From Candidatus Kapaibacterium sp. (GTDB lineage Bacteria > Bacteroidota > Ignavibacteria > Palsa-1295), in assembly GCA_017882165.1 (NCBI GenBank), contig JADGPZ010000009.1, positions 1 to 39,390 on the forward strand: a DNA stretch of 39,390 bases. Direction: 5' to 3'. How positions within the stretch are numbered: position 1 is the stretch's first letter; each line of letters starts with the position of its first letter. Below the pieces are notes generated by a model. The model saw only the letters and a list, made by a program, of their open reading frames with translations, ran no database searches and was not told the origin of the DNA. Position numbers and translations under genes: made by a program. Shown piece by piece: positions 1-10,928 of the stretch.

Positions 1-210
1 TCTCTGTCCAAAATTCTTGATGGAAAGATCGAGCTTGCGATTCCTAGATGGCAAAGTGACCACGAAGTATGGTCTGCTTTGTTCCGATGCGATCTCCTTG
101 GTTGCTCTAACTAATTTATGAGTTAGAAATGCATAAACGCAGGTGACAGCCGCGATCACTACCGTGGCCGCAGCTGTCACCCATTGAATCAGATAGTTTG
201 ACTCAGGCAT
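1..210 (-). CDS. Membrane-anchored protein, C-terminus cut by the window edge
   Basis: An ATG at 210 (minus) opens a frame that stays open to base 1, giving the first 70 residues. The start reads MPESNYLIQWVTAAATVVIA. A hydrophobic stretch covers about residues 8-30, followed by a positively charged HKLVRATKEI segment. This pattern fits a single N-terminal membrane anchor with the remainder in the cytoplasm. The gene begins 4 bases after the stop of the preceding minus-strand gene, so it is probably the last visible member of the dnaK run. The family was not recognised and the C-terminus is outside the window. Function is unknown; the reading frame itself is fairly secure because of the tight spacing and the clean hydrophobic segment. 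Confidence 0.6.
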   Translation of the reverse strand, partial: MPESNYLIQWVTAAATVVIAAVTCVYAFLTHKLVRATKEIASEQSRPYFVVTLPSRNRKLDLSIKNFGQR

Positions 211-214
211 GCTA

Positions 215-757
215 CTAAATCCGTCCATCACTCAGAAGGAACTGCGAGCTTATGCCATTACGTCGTTTGAATCGAAAGATCGCTTCACCAACGTCTTTGC
301 CCTGAATCTCTTGATGCATCGGTCCGAGATTCTCGAAGTTCAGACTATCAAATATCCAAAAACCGTTCGGATACTCTCCGCAATAGAATGTTACTTCCAT
401 TACCGGTTTTGGCTCTGGATAAGTGTGGACGATTCGACTTTTGTCGGCCCACTTCATCCTATCCTTGAGCGATGGAAGAAGGTCGATGCGAAGGCGTCGA
501 CCCGTTGGGTCTTGGTTCCTTTCCACGCTATATTCGAGGAGGAAATCATCCCCATAGTGATCAACTTCTTTGTCATGCGTCAGGCCGTCAAAATAACCCC
601 TCGCTCTGGCCCGTTCCACTTCATCATATTGGTCAGCCTGACCAAGTAAGTGCAGATCGATCACAGATTCGGAGTTATCCTGACGCCCGATCTCCAATCC
701 GACTTCGTATGGTGTCGGATAAGAAGGGTCTTGGGGTGATGTAAGAATAAAATCCAT
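215..757 (-). CDS. Hypothetical protein directly downstream of dnaK (180 aa)
   Basis: The predicted protein starts MDFILTSPQDPSYPTPYEVG and is acidic and soluble, without signal peptide or membrane segment. An in-frame alternative start lies upstream inside dnaK. The ATG at 757 is preferred because it follows the dnaK stop (761-759) by one base and has a purine-rich GAGGAGAAG just upstream, one of the few Shine-Dalgarno-like sequences in the window. Features seen are a mixed charged centre (VERARARGYFDGLTHDKEVD) and a Tyr/Cys/Trp-containing segment (VTFYCGEYPNGFWIFDS). No family was recognised. Its position suggests translational coupling to dnaK, but a chaperone-related role is only inference. 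The base composition is lower in GC than dnaK, suggesting an accessory gene. Confidence 0.7.
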   Translation of the reverse strand: MDFILTSPQDPSYPTPYEVGLEIGRQDNSESVIDLHLLGQADQYDEVERARARGYFDGLTHDKEVDHYGDDFLLEYSVERNQDPTGRRLRIDLLPSLKDRMKWADKSRIVHTYPEPKPVMEVTFYCGEYPNGFWIFDSLNFENLGPMHQEIQGKDVGEAIFRFKRRNGISSQFLLSDGRI

Positions 758-758
758 A

Positions 759-2678
759 TTATTTCTTCTCCTCATCCACCACCTCGAAGTCGGCGTTCTC
801 GACTTTCGGGCCACCGGCGGATTGGCCGTCGTGACCGTTCGGCGGTGGCTGCGGGCCGCCTGCGGCGCCATCTGCGCCGGGCTGCTGGTACATCTGCGTC
901 GAGACTTCCGACCACGCGCGGTTCACCGCTTCGACAGCGGCTTTGATTGCCGCCGCGTCGGTGCCCTTCAGCGCGTTTTCGAGATCGCCAATCGCAGAGT
1001 TGATCTTACCCTGACCTTCGGGCGTCATCTTATCCTTCAGTTCTTCGAGTTGCTTCTTCGACTGGAAGACGAGATGATCGGCCTGATTGCGGGTCTCGAC
1101 CTGCTCCTTGCGCTCGGTGTCCTCGGCTTTGTGCGCCTCGGCATCGCGCTTCATCTTTTCGATCTCTTCCTTCGAGAGTCCGCTCGATGACGTGATGCGG
1201 ATCGACTGCTCCTTGCTTGTCGCTTTGTCTTTTGCAGACACGTGGAGAATGCCGTTCGCATCGATATCGAACGTGACTTCGATTTGCGGCACGCCGCGCG
1301 GTGCGGGTGGAATGCCATCCAAATGGAATTTGCCGAGCGACTTATTGTCGATCGCCATCGGACGCTCGCCCTGCAAAATGCTGATCTCGACACTCGGCTG
1401 GCTGTCGCTCGCTGTCGAGAACGTCTCCGCCTTGCGCGTCGGGATCGTCGTGTTCGATGGGATCATCGCCGTTGCCACGCCGCCCATCGTTTCGATCGAG
1501 AGCGTCAGCGGCGTTACGTCGAGTAACAGCACGTCTTTGACTTCGCCTGTGAGCACCGCGCCCTGAATGGCCGCGCCGACCGCAACGACTTCATCCGGGT
1601 TCACACCCTTGTGCGGCTCCTTGCCGAAGAGCTGTCGCACGATCTCCTGCACCTTCGGAATGCGCGTCGAACCACCAACGAGAATCACTTCGTCAATGTC
1701 GTTCGGCGTGACCTTCGCGTTTGCCAGCGCGCGCTTGCACGGCTCGACGGTCTTCTGGAGAATATCATTCACAAGCTGCTCGAACTTCGCGCGCGTGAGC
1801 AAGATGTTCATGTGCTTCGGACCGTCGGCTGTCGCGGTGATGAACGGCAGATTCACATCGGTCTGCATCATCGTTGAAAGCTCCATCTTCGCTTTCTCAG
1901 CAGCTTCCTTCAGGCGTTGCAGGGCCATCGGGTCCTTGCGGAGATCGATGTTCTCCAGCGTCTTGAATTCGTCCGCAAGCCAATCGACCAAGCGCGCGTC
2001 GATGTTATCGCCGCCCAAGTGCGTATCGCCATCGGTCGATTTTACTTCGAAGACGCCTTCGCCGAGTTCGAGGATCGAAACATCGAACGTGCCGCCGCCA
2101 AAATCATAGACGGCGATCTTCTCGTTCTTGCCTTTTTTATCAAGGCCATACGCGAGCGCGGCGGCCGTCGGCTCGTTGATGATGCGGCGGACAGTGAGGC
2201 CCGAGATTTCGCCGGCGTCTTTCGTCGCCTGGCGCTGCGTGTCATTGAAGTAAGCCGGCACGGTGATGACCGCCTCGGTGACCTTCTGTCCGAGATAGTC
2301 CTCGGCGGTCTGCTTCATTTTGGTGAGGATCATCGCCGAAATCTCCGGCGGCGAGTAGACCGTGCCGTTGATCTCCACGCGCACGTTGTCGTTCTCGCCG
2401 CGTATCACTTTGTAGGGCACGAGCTTCATCTCCTCGTTGACCTCACCGAACTTGCGTCCCATGAAGCGCTTGATGGAGAAGATCGTGTTCTGCGAGTTCG
2501 TCACGGCCTGCCGCTTGGCGGCCTGCCCGACGAGCCGCTCGCCCGTCTTCGAAAATGCGACGATAGAGGGCGTCGTGCGCGCGCCTTCCGTGTTCGCAAT
2601 GACCGTCGGCTGCGTGCCTTCCATGACCGCCACGCAGCTATTCGTTGTTCCTAAGTCGATTCCGATTACTTTACTCAT
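759..2678 (-). CDS. dnaK: Molecular chaperone DnaK (Hsp70)
   Basis: This is a full-length Hsp70 of 639 residues that binds and refolds exposed hydrophobic peptides in an ATP-driven cycle, normally with DnaJ and GrpE. The N-terminal ATPase phosphate loop [12 protein letters not shown] is at residues 5-16. Also visible are the actin-like signatures [14 protein letters not shown] and [13 protein letters not shown], the linker [15 protein letters not shown], the substrate-binding domain and a helical lid. The C-terminus is a Gly/Pro-rich tail ending [14 protein letters not shown], typical of the housekeeping bacterial protein. No dnaJ or grpE is adjacent. Instead it sits between unrecognised genes on the same strand: 31 bases after a His-rich protein gene and one base before the next gene. 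No CIRCE-like inverted repeat was noticed upstream. Confidence 0.98.
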   Translation of the reverse strand: MSKVIGIDLGTTNSCVAVMEGTQPTVIANTEGARTTPSIVAFSKTGERLVGQAAKRQAVTNSQNTIFSIKRFMGRKFGEVNEEMKLVPYKVIRGENDNVRVEINGTVYSPPEISAMILTKMKQTAEDYLGQKVTEAVITVPAYFNDTQRQATKDAGEISGLTVRRIINEPTAAALAYGLDKKGKNEKIAVYDFGGGTFDVSILELGEGVFEVKSTDGDTHLGGDNIDARLVDWLADEFKTLENIDLRKDPMALQRLKEAAEKAKMELSTMMQTDVNLPFITATADGPKHMNILLTRAKFEQLVNDILQKTVEPCKRALANAKVTPNDIDEVILVGGSTRIPKVQEIVRQLFGKEPHKGVNPDEVVAVGAAIQGAVLTGEVKDVLLLDVTPLTLSIETMGGVATAMIPSNTTIPTRKAETFSTASDSQPSVEISILQGERPMAIDNKSLGKFHLDGIPPAPRGVPQIEVTFDIDANGILHVSAKDKATSKEQSIRITSSSGLSKEEIEKMKRDAEAHKAEDTERKEQVETRNQADHLVFQSKKQLEELKDKMTPEGQGKINSAIGDLENALKGTDAAAIKAAVEAVNRAWSEVSTQMYQQPGADGAAGGPQPPPNGHDGQSAGGPKVENADFEVVDEEKK

Positions 2679-2709
2679 TGTTGTGTGGTGTTAAAAAACT
2701 TTTGTTCAA

Positions 2710-3144
2710 TTATCCATTCAATCTCGCGTACAGCGCCCAGACAAAGTCGAGGTGTGCGCTTTCGATGAGATTTTTCGGAGGAATAATCCACTCTGGGAAT
2801 TTAACTTTTATTGCGTCTGCAACCTTGTTTGGAATTGTATAACCATGCGATCTATCGTGCGCTGACCCGTCAATATTGAGTGCAAACAGTTGGTTGTTCC
2901 TATGGTAGGCGTGGATATGGTGCATGCCCTGTCCGCCGTGGGGTGGATGCTCAACGGCACTATAAGCATTACCTAAATCGAACCTCTTTGCTTCATTCAG
3001 CATCTGAGCTATCTCATGCTGATTGAGGTCAGGTTCGTGAAAATAGATATGAATTGTCCACTCATCGACTTCGAAGGTGATGTAATCAACCTGTTTGGGT
3101 AGCACGTTGTCTTCAATTATCTCTCGTATTGCTTGTATTGACAT
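2710..3144 (-). CDS. Hypothetical His-rich protein upstream of dnaK (144 aa)
   Basis: The ATG at 3144 begins MSIQAIREIIEDNVLPKQVD. The first half looks like an alpha/beta domain (VDYITFEVDEWTIHIYFHEPD). The centre carries a dense histidine cluster, HPPHGGQGMHHIHAYHR, followed by NIDGSAHDRSHGYTIP, which could bind metal or form a nuclease-like or RelE-like active site. That is inference from residue spacing; I do not recognise the family. It lies 34 bases after the winged-helix/deoxyribosyltransferase-like gene and 31 bases before dnaK. It is visibly more AT-rich than dnaK. Small His-rich proteins beside a larger effector-like gene sometimes form defence or toxin pairs, but nothing here proves it. 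Confidence 0.65.
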   Translation of the reverse strand: MSIQAIREIIEDNVLPKQVDYITFEVDEWTIHIYFHEPDLNQHEIAQMLNEAKRFDLGNAYSAVEHPPHGGQGMHHIHAYHRNNQLFALNIDGSAHDRSHGYTIPNKVADAIKVKFPEWIIPPKNLIESAHLDFVWALYARLNG

Positions 3145-3178
3145 ATAGTTGTATTCGTTATAGAACCAGATGCCAGCG

Positions 3179-4303
3179 CTATGCCGACGTCTTCCTTAAA
3201 ATTTTAATATAGGTTTGGTCGCTCCCCCTGTTCTCCCAAGTTGCTGTAATGTGCTTTGTCAATTCCGACAAATTCGCCTCAACGGTTGTTCGCCAAAGAT
3301 TCGGATCATATTCAAACACTCTAAGCATATTGTCGACGTCGAAGACGGGACCTGTTCCCGTAGCCTTAATTAACGCTACAGGTTTGTTCTCGGCCAAGCG
3401 AAGTCCTAATTCGACCATGACATTAGGATTGTGATCCGTCAGATCAGCAATCACGAGATCGGCATCCAGGAGCTCATTGATAATCGTGGATTGAATCACA
3501 TCGCTCCCCTGCCGATTAGCGGTTCCGACATTGAACTTCGCTTCCACTGCAGCTGGCGTTATAAGGCTATTAAGAACCTCAGTGAAAAAGCCTTTAGGTC
3601 GATGAGGTGTCTTATCCTCATTGAAAGGCATAATCACAAATGCCTTGAAACCTGACTTTTTCGAAGGTTCACCAACGATTACTGTTGAAGGTGCGCGCGA
3701 GGAGTTATTAGCCGATGGTTCCCCCGCCGAAATGTCGAGGTATCGACAATTCTCTTGAAAGAGGCGCGAAAATTCCTCATGATGCTCCGGAGGTAATCCG
3801 AACGTGCTTTCGAGGGTATTGCCGAGATACTTCATCTCTGGCAAGCTGCTGCTATGATAATGATTTAGAACCTTATTGAAGATCTCGATTTTATTGAAAG
3901 CCTCGATTTTCTTTTCTCTCTCTGACTCAGGGCTCGGGGCATACACGATTGCTCGACCGAGATCGGTAAGCGAGATTGTTTCGGTGTCTCGCGTACCGAT
4001 CGTCAATCCAAAATCTCGCGATGCCGCTGTCAAATAATAGAATGAATTCGTTTTGGGACTGAGGCCGAGCGCATTAGCGATTTCGGATGGGGGCCATGGA
4101 TTCCCTCCATTAATCTTGATCTTTTGAGCTACCTCAATGGCGCGCTCTAAAGCTTCCGAGGGGTACGGTCGGGTTGATTTTCTCGAATTGTCCGCCTTAC
4201 CCTTCTTCGGGTTTTTGCGATTTTTTGACTTCTTGCTTCGAGTTCGTCTCGGTGCGGCTTCTTTTATCGCGGATGCTTCCTTGCTTTTGCTCTCGTCTTC
4301 CAT
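3179..4303 (-). CDS. Winged-helix plus nucleoside 2-deoxyribosyltransferase/TIR-like protein (374 aa)
   Basis: Residues 1-45 are a Lys/Arg-rich low-complexity leader (TRSKKSKNRKNPKKGK). Residues about 45-190 look like a helical winged-helix region: NGGNPWPPSEIANALGLSP, then SFYYLTAASRDFGLTIG and ISLTDLGRAIVYAP. Residues about 218-374 are a Rossmann-like domain with KAFVIMPFN and ADLVIADLTDHNPNVMVELG. This is the arrangement of the nucleoside 2-deoxyribosyltransferase/TIR-like superfamily, with E298 in MVELG as the expected catalytic acid. In other bacteria such domains hydrolyse nucleotides or NAD and act as effectors in immunity; that role here is inference. The ATG at 4303 is preferred over an upstream in-frame TTG at 4318. 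It heads the minus-strand run leading into dnaK. Confidence 0.75.
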   Translation of the reverse strand: MEDESKSKEASAIKEAAPRRTRSKKSKNRKNPKKGKADNSRKSTRPYPSEALERAIEVAQKIKINGGNPWPPSEIANALGLSPKTNSFYYLTAASRDFGLTIGTRDTETISLTDLGRAIVYAPSPESEREKKIEAFNKIEIFNKVLNHYHSSSLPEMKYLGNTLESTFGLPPEHHEEFSRLFQENCRYLDISAGEPSANNSSRAPSTVIVGEPSKKSGFKAFVIMPFNEDKTPHRPKGFFTEVLNSLITPAAVEAKFNVGTANRQGSDVIQSTIINELLDADLVIADLTDHNPNVMVELGLRLAENKPVALIKATGTGPVFDVDNMLRVFEYDPNLWRTTVEANLSELTKHITATWENRGSDQTYIKILRKTSA

Positions 4304-4360
4304 ATTAGTATTAGTCAAAAGAACAGTATTTTAGCCTCCTCGCGGCGTGGTACTCGCTAC

Positions 4361-4391
4361 CCAGGGTGAAGGCCGGAGGCCGGAACCCTGG
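4361..4391. repeat. Palindromic hairpin repeat, intergenic
   Basis: The arms CCAGGGT (4361-4367) and ACCCTGG (4385-4391) pair perfectly and enclose a nested GGCC-GGA-GGCC hairpin (4371-4381). The nested GC-rich palindrome resembles dispersed intergenic repeats of other large bacterial genomes. No second copy is in this window, so its repetitive nature is a guess from its form. It has no T-run, so it is not an obvious terminator. Confidence 0.45.
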
Positions 4392-4681
4392 TGTGCCACT
4401 TTACGACTGTGCCATAATGTCATACGTCGCCGATCTCGCGATTGTTTCGTCTTACGCTTCAAGTGGTAATCGTGAAATTATCCTGAAAACTAAAATCGCA
4501 GCGCGCGAGCGTTTGTGCTTCATGAACTGTGTTGTTTCTGTCAAGCAATAGCCAATTCTAATATTTCGAACCTCATGCTCAACTGAGTCGGAGGGGTTCT
4601 GTTTTCAAAACATTAGAAAGCTATTCACTGCCAAAACCGGTCCGGCAAATGAGAATAAAGGAAGGATCGTGCCAAAAGCAA

Positions 4682-4712
4682 AACGGTCGAAATCAGACTG
4701 ATTTCGACCGTT
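4682..4712 (-). terminator. Rho-independent terminator of the DinB-like gene
   Basis: Fifteen-base arms, AACGGTCGAAATCAG (4682-4696) and its exact complement (4698-4712), are separated by one base. Read on the minus strand, the stem is followed by a T-rich run (TTTTGCTTTTGG). It lies 37 bases beyond the stop at 4749, as expected for the minus-strand gene. Confidence 0.85.
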
Positions 4713-4748
4713 GCGAAAAGAATTGTATGACGTAGTGGCAGTGCTGGC

Positions 4749-5291
4749 CTAAGCCGATGCAACGACCGCTGGCTTCGCCGCCGCTGGCTGGGCATCCACT
4801 CCGCGCCAGTTATTGCCAGTATTGATTTCCGCACCACACATCTTCGCGTAGAGGAAAAGCTGTTGGCGATAAGCGCAAAGATACTTCACGACCGTGAGAA
4901 GCGCGTCGAAGAGCGTGGTGTCTTCCTTGCTGAACGGATGATACGTCGTGCGCGTCAGGTCTGCATCGGAGAGGTTAGCAAGAGTCTCGCGGATCCCCTC
5001 TTTCTCCCGCTCGATCATTTCAGCGAAATTCGCGAAGGTCACATTCTCGGTTGACCACTTCGCCTTCGCGCGGTAATTATCGACCGCAAGCGCCCTATCT
5101 TCCGAAGGGTTGACAAAGTGACCCGTCATTGTCTTGCCGATGTAGCAGAGGTACTGCATCAGTTCAACGGTCGAGCGCATGTTCTCGCGCGGACGCCAGT
5201 CGGCGTTCTTGGCGTCAAACTTGGTGTAAAGGTGCTGGCAAACGGTGAGTTCGTGGAGGAGGCTGTTCTGGAGTGAGTTCTTGATGGTCAT
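4749..5291 (-). CDS. DinB-like protein (DUF1993-type helical bundle), 180 aa
   Basis: The protein starts MTIKNSLQNSLLHELTVCQH and is all-helical and soluble. Early His residues (LLHELTVCQHL), an LMQYLCYIGKTMTGHF segment, the ENMRSTVELM helix and a late VVKYLCAYRQQLFLYAKMCG helix match the general layout of DinB/YfiT four-helix bundle proteins. These often bind a divalent metal and act as thiol-dependent transferases. The metal ligands cannot be assigned with certainty, so only the fold is proposed. The C-terminus is an Ala/Pro/Val-rich tail. An upstream in-frame start at 5333 exists, but it would read from inside the leader of the divergent thiamine operon; the ATG at 5291 fits the domain better. 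A strong terminator follows. Confidence 0.65.
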   Translation of the reverse strand: MTIKNSLQNSLLHELTVCQHLYTKFDAKNADWRPRENMRSTVELMQYLCYIGKTMTGHFVNPSEDRALAVDNYRAKAKWSTENVTFANFAEMIEREKEGIRETLANLSDADLTRTTYHPFSKEDTTLFDALLTVVKYLCAYRQQLFLYAKMCGAEINTGNNWRGVDAQPAAAKPAVVASA

Positions 5292-5407
5292 GATACGACA
5301 ATAAGATTGTGATTGAAAATTGCGACGTATCAATACACCTGTACGCCCGAATGAGTTTTGCGTTCGTCACGGAATCATTCGCCATCGCTGTGGGGTTGCT
5401 CGCACGA

Positions 5408-5504
5408 ACTTCCGATGGGGGTGTCGCGCAATATTCACAATTCACTTGCGCGGCTGAGATCATACCCCGGGGACCTGATCTGGATCATACCAGCGTGGGA
5501 AAAG
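5408..5504 (+). promoter_or_regulatory. TPP riboswitch (THI element) controlling the thiamine operon
   Basis: The conserved core is easy to read: GGGGGTGTCGCGC, then GCTGAGATCATACCC, then ACCTGATCTGGATCATACC and CAGCGTGGGAAA. These are the P2/P3/P4/P5 and closing-helix signatures of the thiamine pyrophosphate aptamer. The 5' CTTCC (about 5409-5413) can pair with the 3' GGGAA to form P1. It stands directly before thiD and the rest of the pathway, so TPP binding should repress the operon. No terminator hairpin with a T-run was seen after the aptamer. Together with the start codon inside its 3' end, this points to translational control. Confidence 0.95.
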
Positions 5505-6319
5505 CGGAAACACCTATCGTACTCACTATTGCGGCCAGCGATCCGACCGGAGGCGCAGGCGTTCAGGCCGACCTGAAAGTTTTTCAGGCCTTCGGCGTCC
5601 ATGGTCTTTCCGCGATCACTGCCGTCACCGCTCAGAACACGCGCGGAGTAAGCGGTGTCTGGCCGGTTTCCGCTGAATCGCTCATAGCGCAACTCGACTC
5701 GCTTCGAGAAGATATTCTATTTTCTGTAATCAAGATTGGTGCGCTCGGTTCGCGCGAAGCGGTGGAGGTTGTTACAGATTTCATTGCGGGTCGTGACTAC
5801 ACTGTGATTCTCGATCCGGTTATCCGGCCAACGAGTGGACGGGAGTTGACAGGGGTGGACGCAGTGGAAACGATGATGAAGAGACTATTCCCGCTTGTCA
5901 CGTTGCTCACGCCGAATATCCCCGAGGCCGAAAAGCTGCTCTCGAGGAAGATCGCATCATTCGATGAGATGGAGGAAGCGGCGAGATCGCTGCTTGCCCT
6001 CGGACCGAAAGGAATACTATTGAAAGGTGGACATTCAATTGTCAGTGATACCGTGCAGGATCTCTTCGTTGATGGAACGGTCGCGCGGGAGAACCCGGCC
6101 TCGACGTTTTCGTCGCCGCGCCTCAATGGCGATTTGCACGGCTCGGGCTGTATGCTCTCTTCGGCGATCGCTGCGTTGCTCGCACATGGCGCGGATATGC
6201 TAAATGCAATCGAACAGGCGCGCGAGTTCGTACATCATGCGCGCGAATCTTCCGTTCAGATTGGCAGTGGCCAGCGCATTGCCGCACCGATCAGCTTTAT
6301 TCCAGAATTTGTCGCTTAA
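5495..6319 (+). CDS. thiD: Hydroxymethylpyrimidine/phosphomethylpyrimidine kinase
   Basis: ThiD phosphorylates HMP and then HMP-P to give HMP-PP, the pyrimidine donor for thiamine phosphate. It is a ribokinase-fold enzyme. Visible motifs are LTIAASDPTGGAGVQADLKVF near the N-terminus, VILDPVIRPTSG, LLTPNIPEAEKLL, GILLKGGH and the C-terminal LNGDLHGSGCMLSSAIAALLA with the catalytic Asp/Gly-Ser-Gly-Cys region (usually GTGCT/S). No ATG exists between the aptamer and the conserved start of the protein. The GTG at 5495 lies inside the 3' conserved aptamer sequence and gives 274 residues, close to the usual 265-270. In-frame ATGs further upstream (such as 5351) would require translating the whole riboswitch. 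The stop is three bases before thiC. Confidence 0.93.
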   Translation: MGKAETPIVLTIAASDPTGGAGVQADLKVFQAFGVHGLSAITAVTAQNTRGVSGVWPVSAESLIAQLDSLREDILFSVIKIGALGSREAVEVVTDFIAGRDYTVILDPVIRPTSGRELTGVDAVETMMKRLFPLVTLLTPNIPEAEKLLSRKIASFDEMEEAARSLLALGPKGILLKGGHSIVSDTVQDLFVDGTVARENPASTFSSPRLNGDLHGSGCMLSSAIAALLAHGADMLNAIEQAREFVHHARESSVQIGSGQRIAAPISFIPEFVA

Positions 6320-9347
<3,028 letters not shown>

Positions 9348-9351
<4 letters not shown>

Positions 9352-9548
9352 AGCTGATCGTAAGCGGTGCAGAGCGTGAGTTTGAGAGCGCCGTGAACAT
9401 CTCGGCCCTAATCGAACGTCTTGCGCTTGATGCTCGTGGCGTGGCCGTTGCGGTGAACGATGAGGTTGTGCGCCGTAACGCGTGGCAGGAGCGCAAACTT
9501 TGCGACGGTGATCGAGTGGAAATTGTACGCGCAGTGCAGGGAGGATGA
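9348..9548 (+). CDS. thiS: Sulfur carrier protein ThiS
   Basis: A 66-residue ubiquitin-like protein, [20 protein letters not shown], ending in the diagnostic Gly-Gly (AVQGG). ThiF adenylates this C-terminus and sulfur is loaded as thiocarboxylate, which ThiG uses. The segment [20 protein letters not shown] is the conserved beta-grasp centre. Its start overlaps the thiO stop and its stop overlaps the thiG start, so these three genes should be translated in coupled fashion. Confidence 0.97.
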
Positions 9549-10351
9549 TTATGGATAAGTTAAGAATAGCGGACAAAGAATTCAATTCGCGCCTGATCCT
9601 CGGCACGGCGCGATATGTTAGTCCGGAGATCATGCTGGAGTCCATCGCGGCCAGCGGCGCGGACATGGTGACGGTCTCGGTTCGGCGGCATAACGTTCTC
9701 GACCAATCGCACGAGAGCGTGATGGGTCTGCTGCGCAAGGGGCCATACCACTTGCTTCCGAACACCGCCGGATGCTACACTGCGAAAGAGGCGGTGCTCA
9801 CGGCCGAGCTTGCGCGCGAGGCGCTCGAAACGAATTGGATCAAGCTTGAAGTCATCGGCGATGACGAAACGCTGATGCCCGATGTCACGGAGTTGTTGAA
9901 GGCCGCGTCACAATTAGTCGCGCTCGGCTTCATCGTGATGCCGTACACCAACGACGATCCGATCACCTGCCGCAAGCTTGCGGACATGGGCTGCGCATGT
10001 GTGATGCCGCTCGGCGCGCCGATCGGCAGTGGCGCGGGCATTCGCAATCCATACAACATCCAGATCATCCGCGAGCTGATATCGCTGCCACTTATTATCG
10101 ACGCCGGCATTGGAACAGCATCGGACGCTGCTCTCGCCATGGAGCTCGGCGCCGATGGCATTCTGCTGAACACCGCGATTTCTTGCGCCGAGCATCCGGT
10201 CATGATGGCACGCGCAATGCGGCTCGCCGTCGAAGCGGGGCGACTTGCATATCAAGCCGGTCGCATCCCCGAGAAGTTGTATGCGGAGCGATCGAGTCCA
10301 ATAGAAGGAGTAATGAGTAATAATGGTGGACTTCAGACTCTACGCAATTAG
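9545..10351 (+). CDS. thiG: Thiazole synthase ThiG
   Basis: ThiG combines deoxyxylulose 5-phosphate, dehydroglycine and ThiS thiocarboxylate to make the thiazole phosphate. It is a TIM-barrel protein of 268 residues. The catalytic Lys is K100 in [10 protein letters not shown]. Other family motifs are [64 protein letters not shown] and the C-terminal AERSSPIEG. The ATG at 9545 overlaps the thiS stop; a second ATG follows at 9551. The last 29 bases overlap tenI in another frame, an unusually long overlap that gives ThiG a tail ([12 protein letters not shown]) beyond the usual end. Confidence 0.98.
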   Translation: MIMDKLRIADKEFNSRLILGTARYVSPEIMLESIAASGADMVTVSVRRHNVLDQSHESVMGLLRKGPYHLLPNTAGCYTAKEAVLTAELAREALETNWIKLEVIGDDETLMPDVTELLKAASQLVALGFIVMPYTNDDPITCRKLADMGCACVMPLGAPIGSGAGIRNPYNIQIIRELISLPLIIDAGIGTASDAALAMELGADGILLNTAISCAEHPVMMARAMRLAVEAGRLAYQAGRIPEKLYAERSSPIEGVMSNNGGLQTLRN

Positions 10352-10928
10352 CAATCGGCATATGATGCCCGATCTCGTGGCCTTCGCTCGCGAAGCAGCC
10401 GCTTGCGGCTTGCGTGCATTTCAACTGCGCGAGAAGGATCTTCCCACGCGAGACTTGCTCGCGCTCGCCCTGCAAATCCGTGAAGCAGCGCCCGAACTTC
10501 AGCTCTTCGTCAACGATCGTCCCGATGTCGCGCTTGCGTGTAGGGCGGCTGGCATTCATGCGTCCGAAGCAGGTTGGCCCGCCGAGCGATTTAGCAAGAA
10601 GTTTGAGGGACTCCTCTGCGGCAAAAGTATGCACTCGGTCGGCCCAATGACGGATTGGAGTGGAGTCGACTTCATCACATTTGGTCCGGTGTTTGCCACT
10701 CCTTCCAAAACCGTGCTCGGCATGGGGCCGCGTGGACTCGGCGCGCTTCGGCAAGCATCCGAGCTTGCGCCCGTGCCAGTTTTCGCCATCGGTGATATGA
10801 CGCCTGAACGAGCCGCGCAATGTCGCGAACTTGGCGCACACGGTGTCGCTGTCATGTCTAACATTTTGCAGGCAACCGATTTGAAAGCGCGCTTGCAGGA
10901 GTATGAATCGGCACTCGACGAACTATGA
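10323..10928 (+). CDS. tenI: TenI-like thiazole tautomerase (ThiE paralogue)
   Basis: A 201-residue TIM barrel of the ThiE/TenI family. TenI shifts the ThiG product to the aromatic carboxythiazole tautomer. QLREK (35-39) and NDR (64-66) are kept. The ThiE substrate motif HLGQDDLP is replaced by [13 protein letters not shown] by GKSMHS, and the late strand reads AVMSNI as in TenI, not a ThiE phosphate-binding Gly/Ser loop. This loss of ThiE residues is why TenI is chosen over ThiE. The His expected in TenI (FGH) is Pro here (FGPVFAT), so the assignment is not final. It starts inside thiG and its stop overlaps the thiE start as ATGA. Confidence 0.8.
   Translation: MVDFRLYAISNRHMMPDLVAFAREAAACGLRAFQLREKDLPTRDLLALALQIREAAPELQLFVNDRPDVALACRAAGIHASEAGWPAERFSKKFEGLLCGKSMHSVGPMTDWSGVDFITFGPVFATPSKTVLGMGPRGLGALRQASELAPVPVFAIGDMTPERAAQCRELGAHGVAVMSNILQATDLKARLQEYESALDEL

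Larger units (their letters stand above)
4304..4748. other. Gene-free 445-base region between two minus-strand genes
   Basis: No convincing gene is seen; short open frames here have no recognisable protein content. It holds a dispersed-type hairpin repeat (4361-4391) and the terminator of the DinB-like gene (4682-4712). It must also hold the promoter for the run starting at 4303. The sequence just upstream of that ATG on the minus strand contains TAAAAT, but no matching upstream element could be assigned with confidence. Confidence 0.5.

Noticed and set aside
1917-2654. Long plus-strand open frame (245 codons) opposite dnaK
   Set aside because: It is the antisense shadow of dnaK; the translation is Arg/Asp/His-rich without motifs, and dnaK is beyond doubt.
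4366-4551. Short plus-strand open frame between minus-strand genes
   Set aside because: No family features, overlaps a palindromic repeat and lies in a regulatory region.
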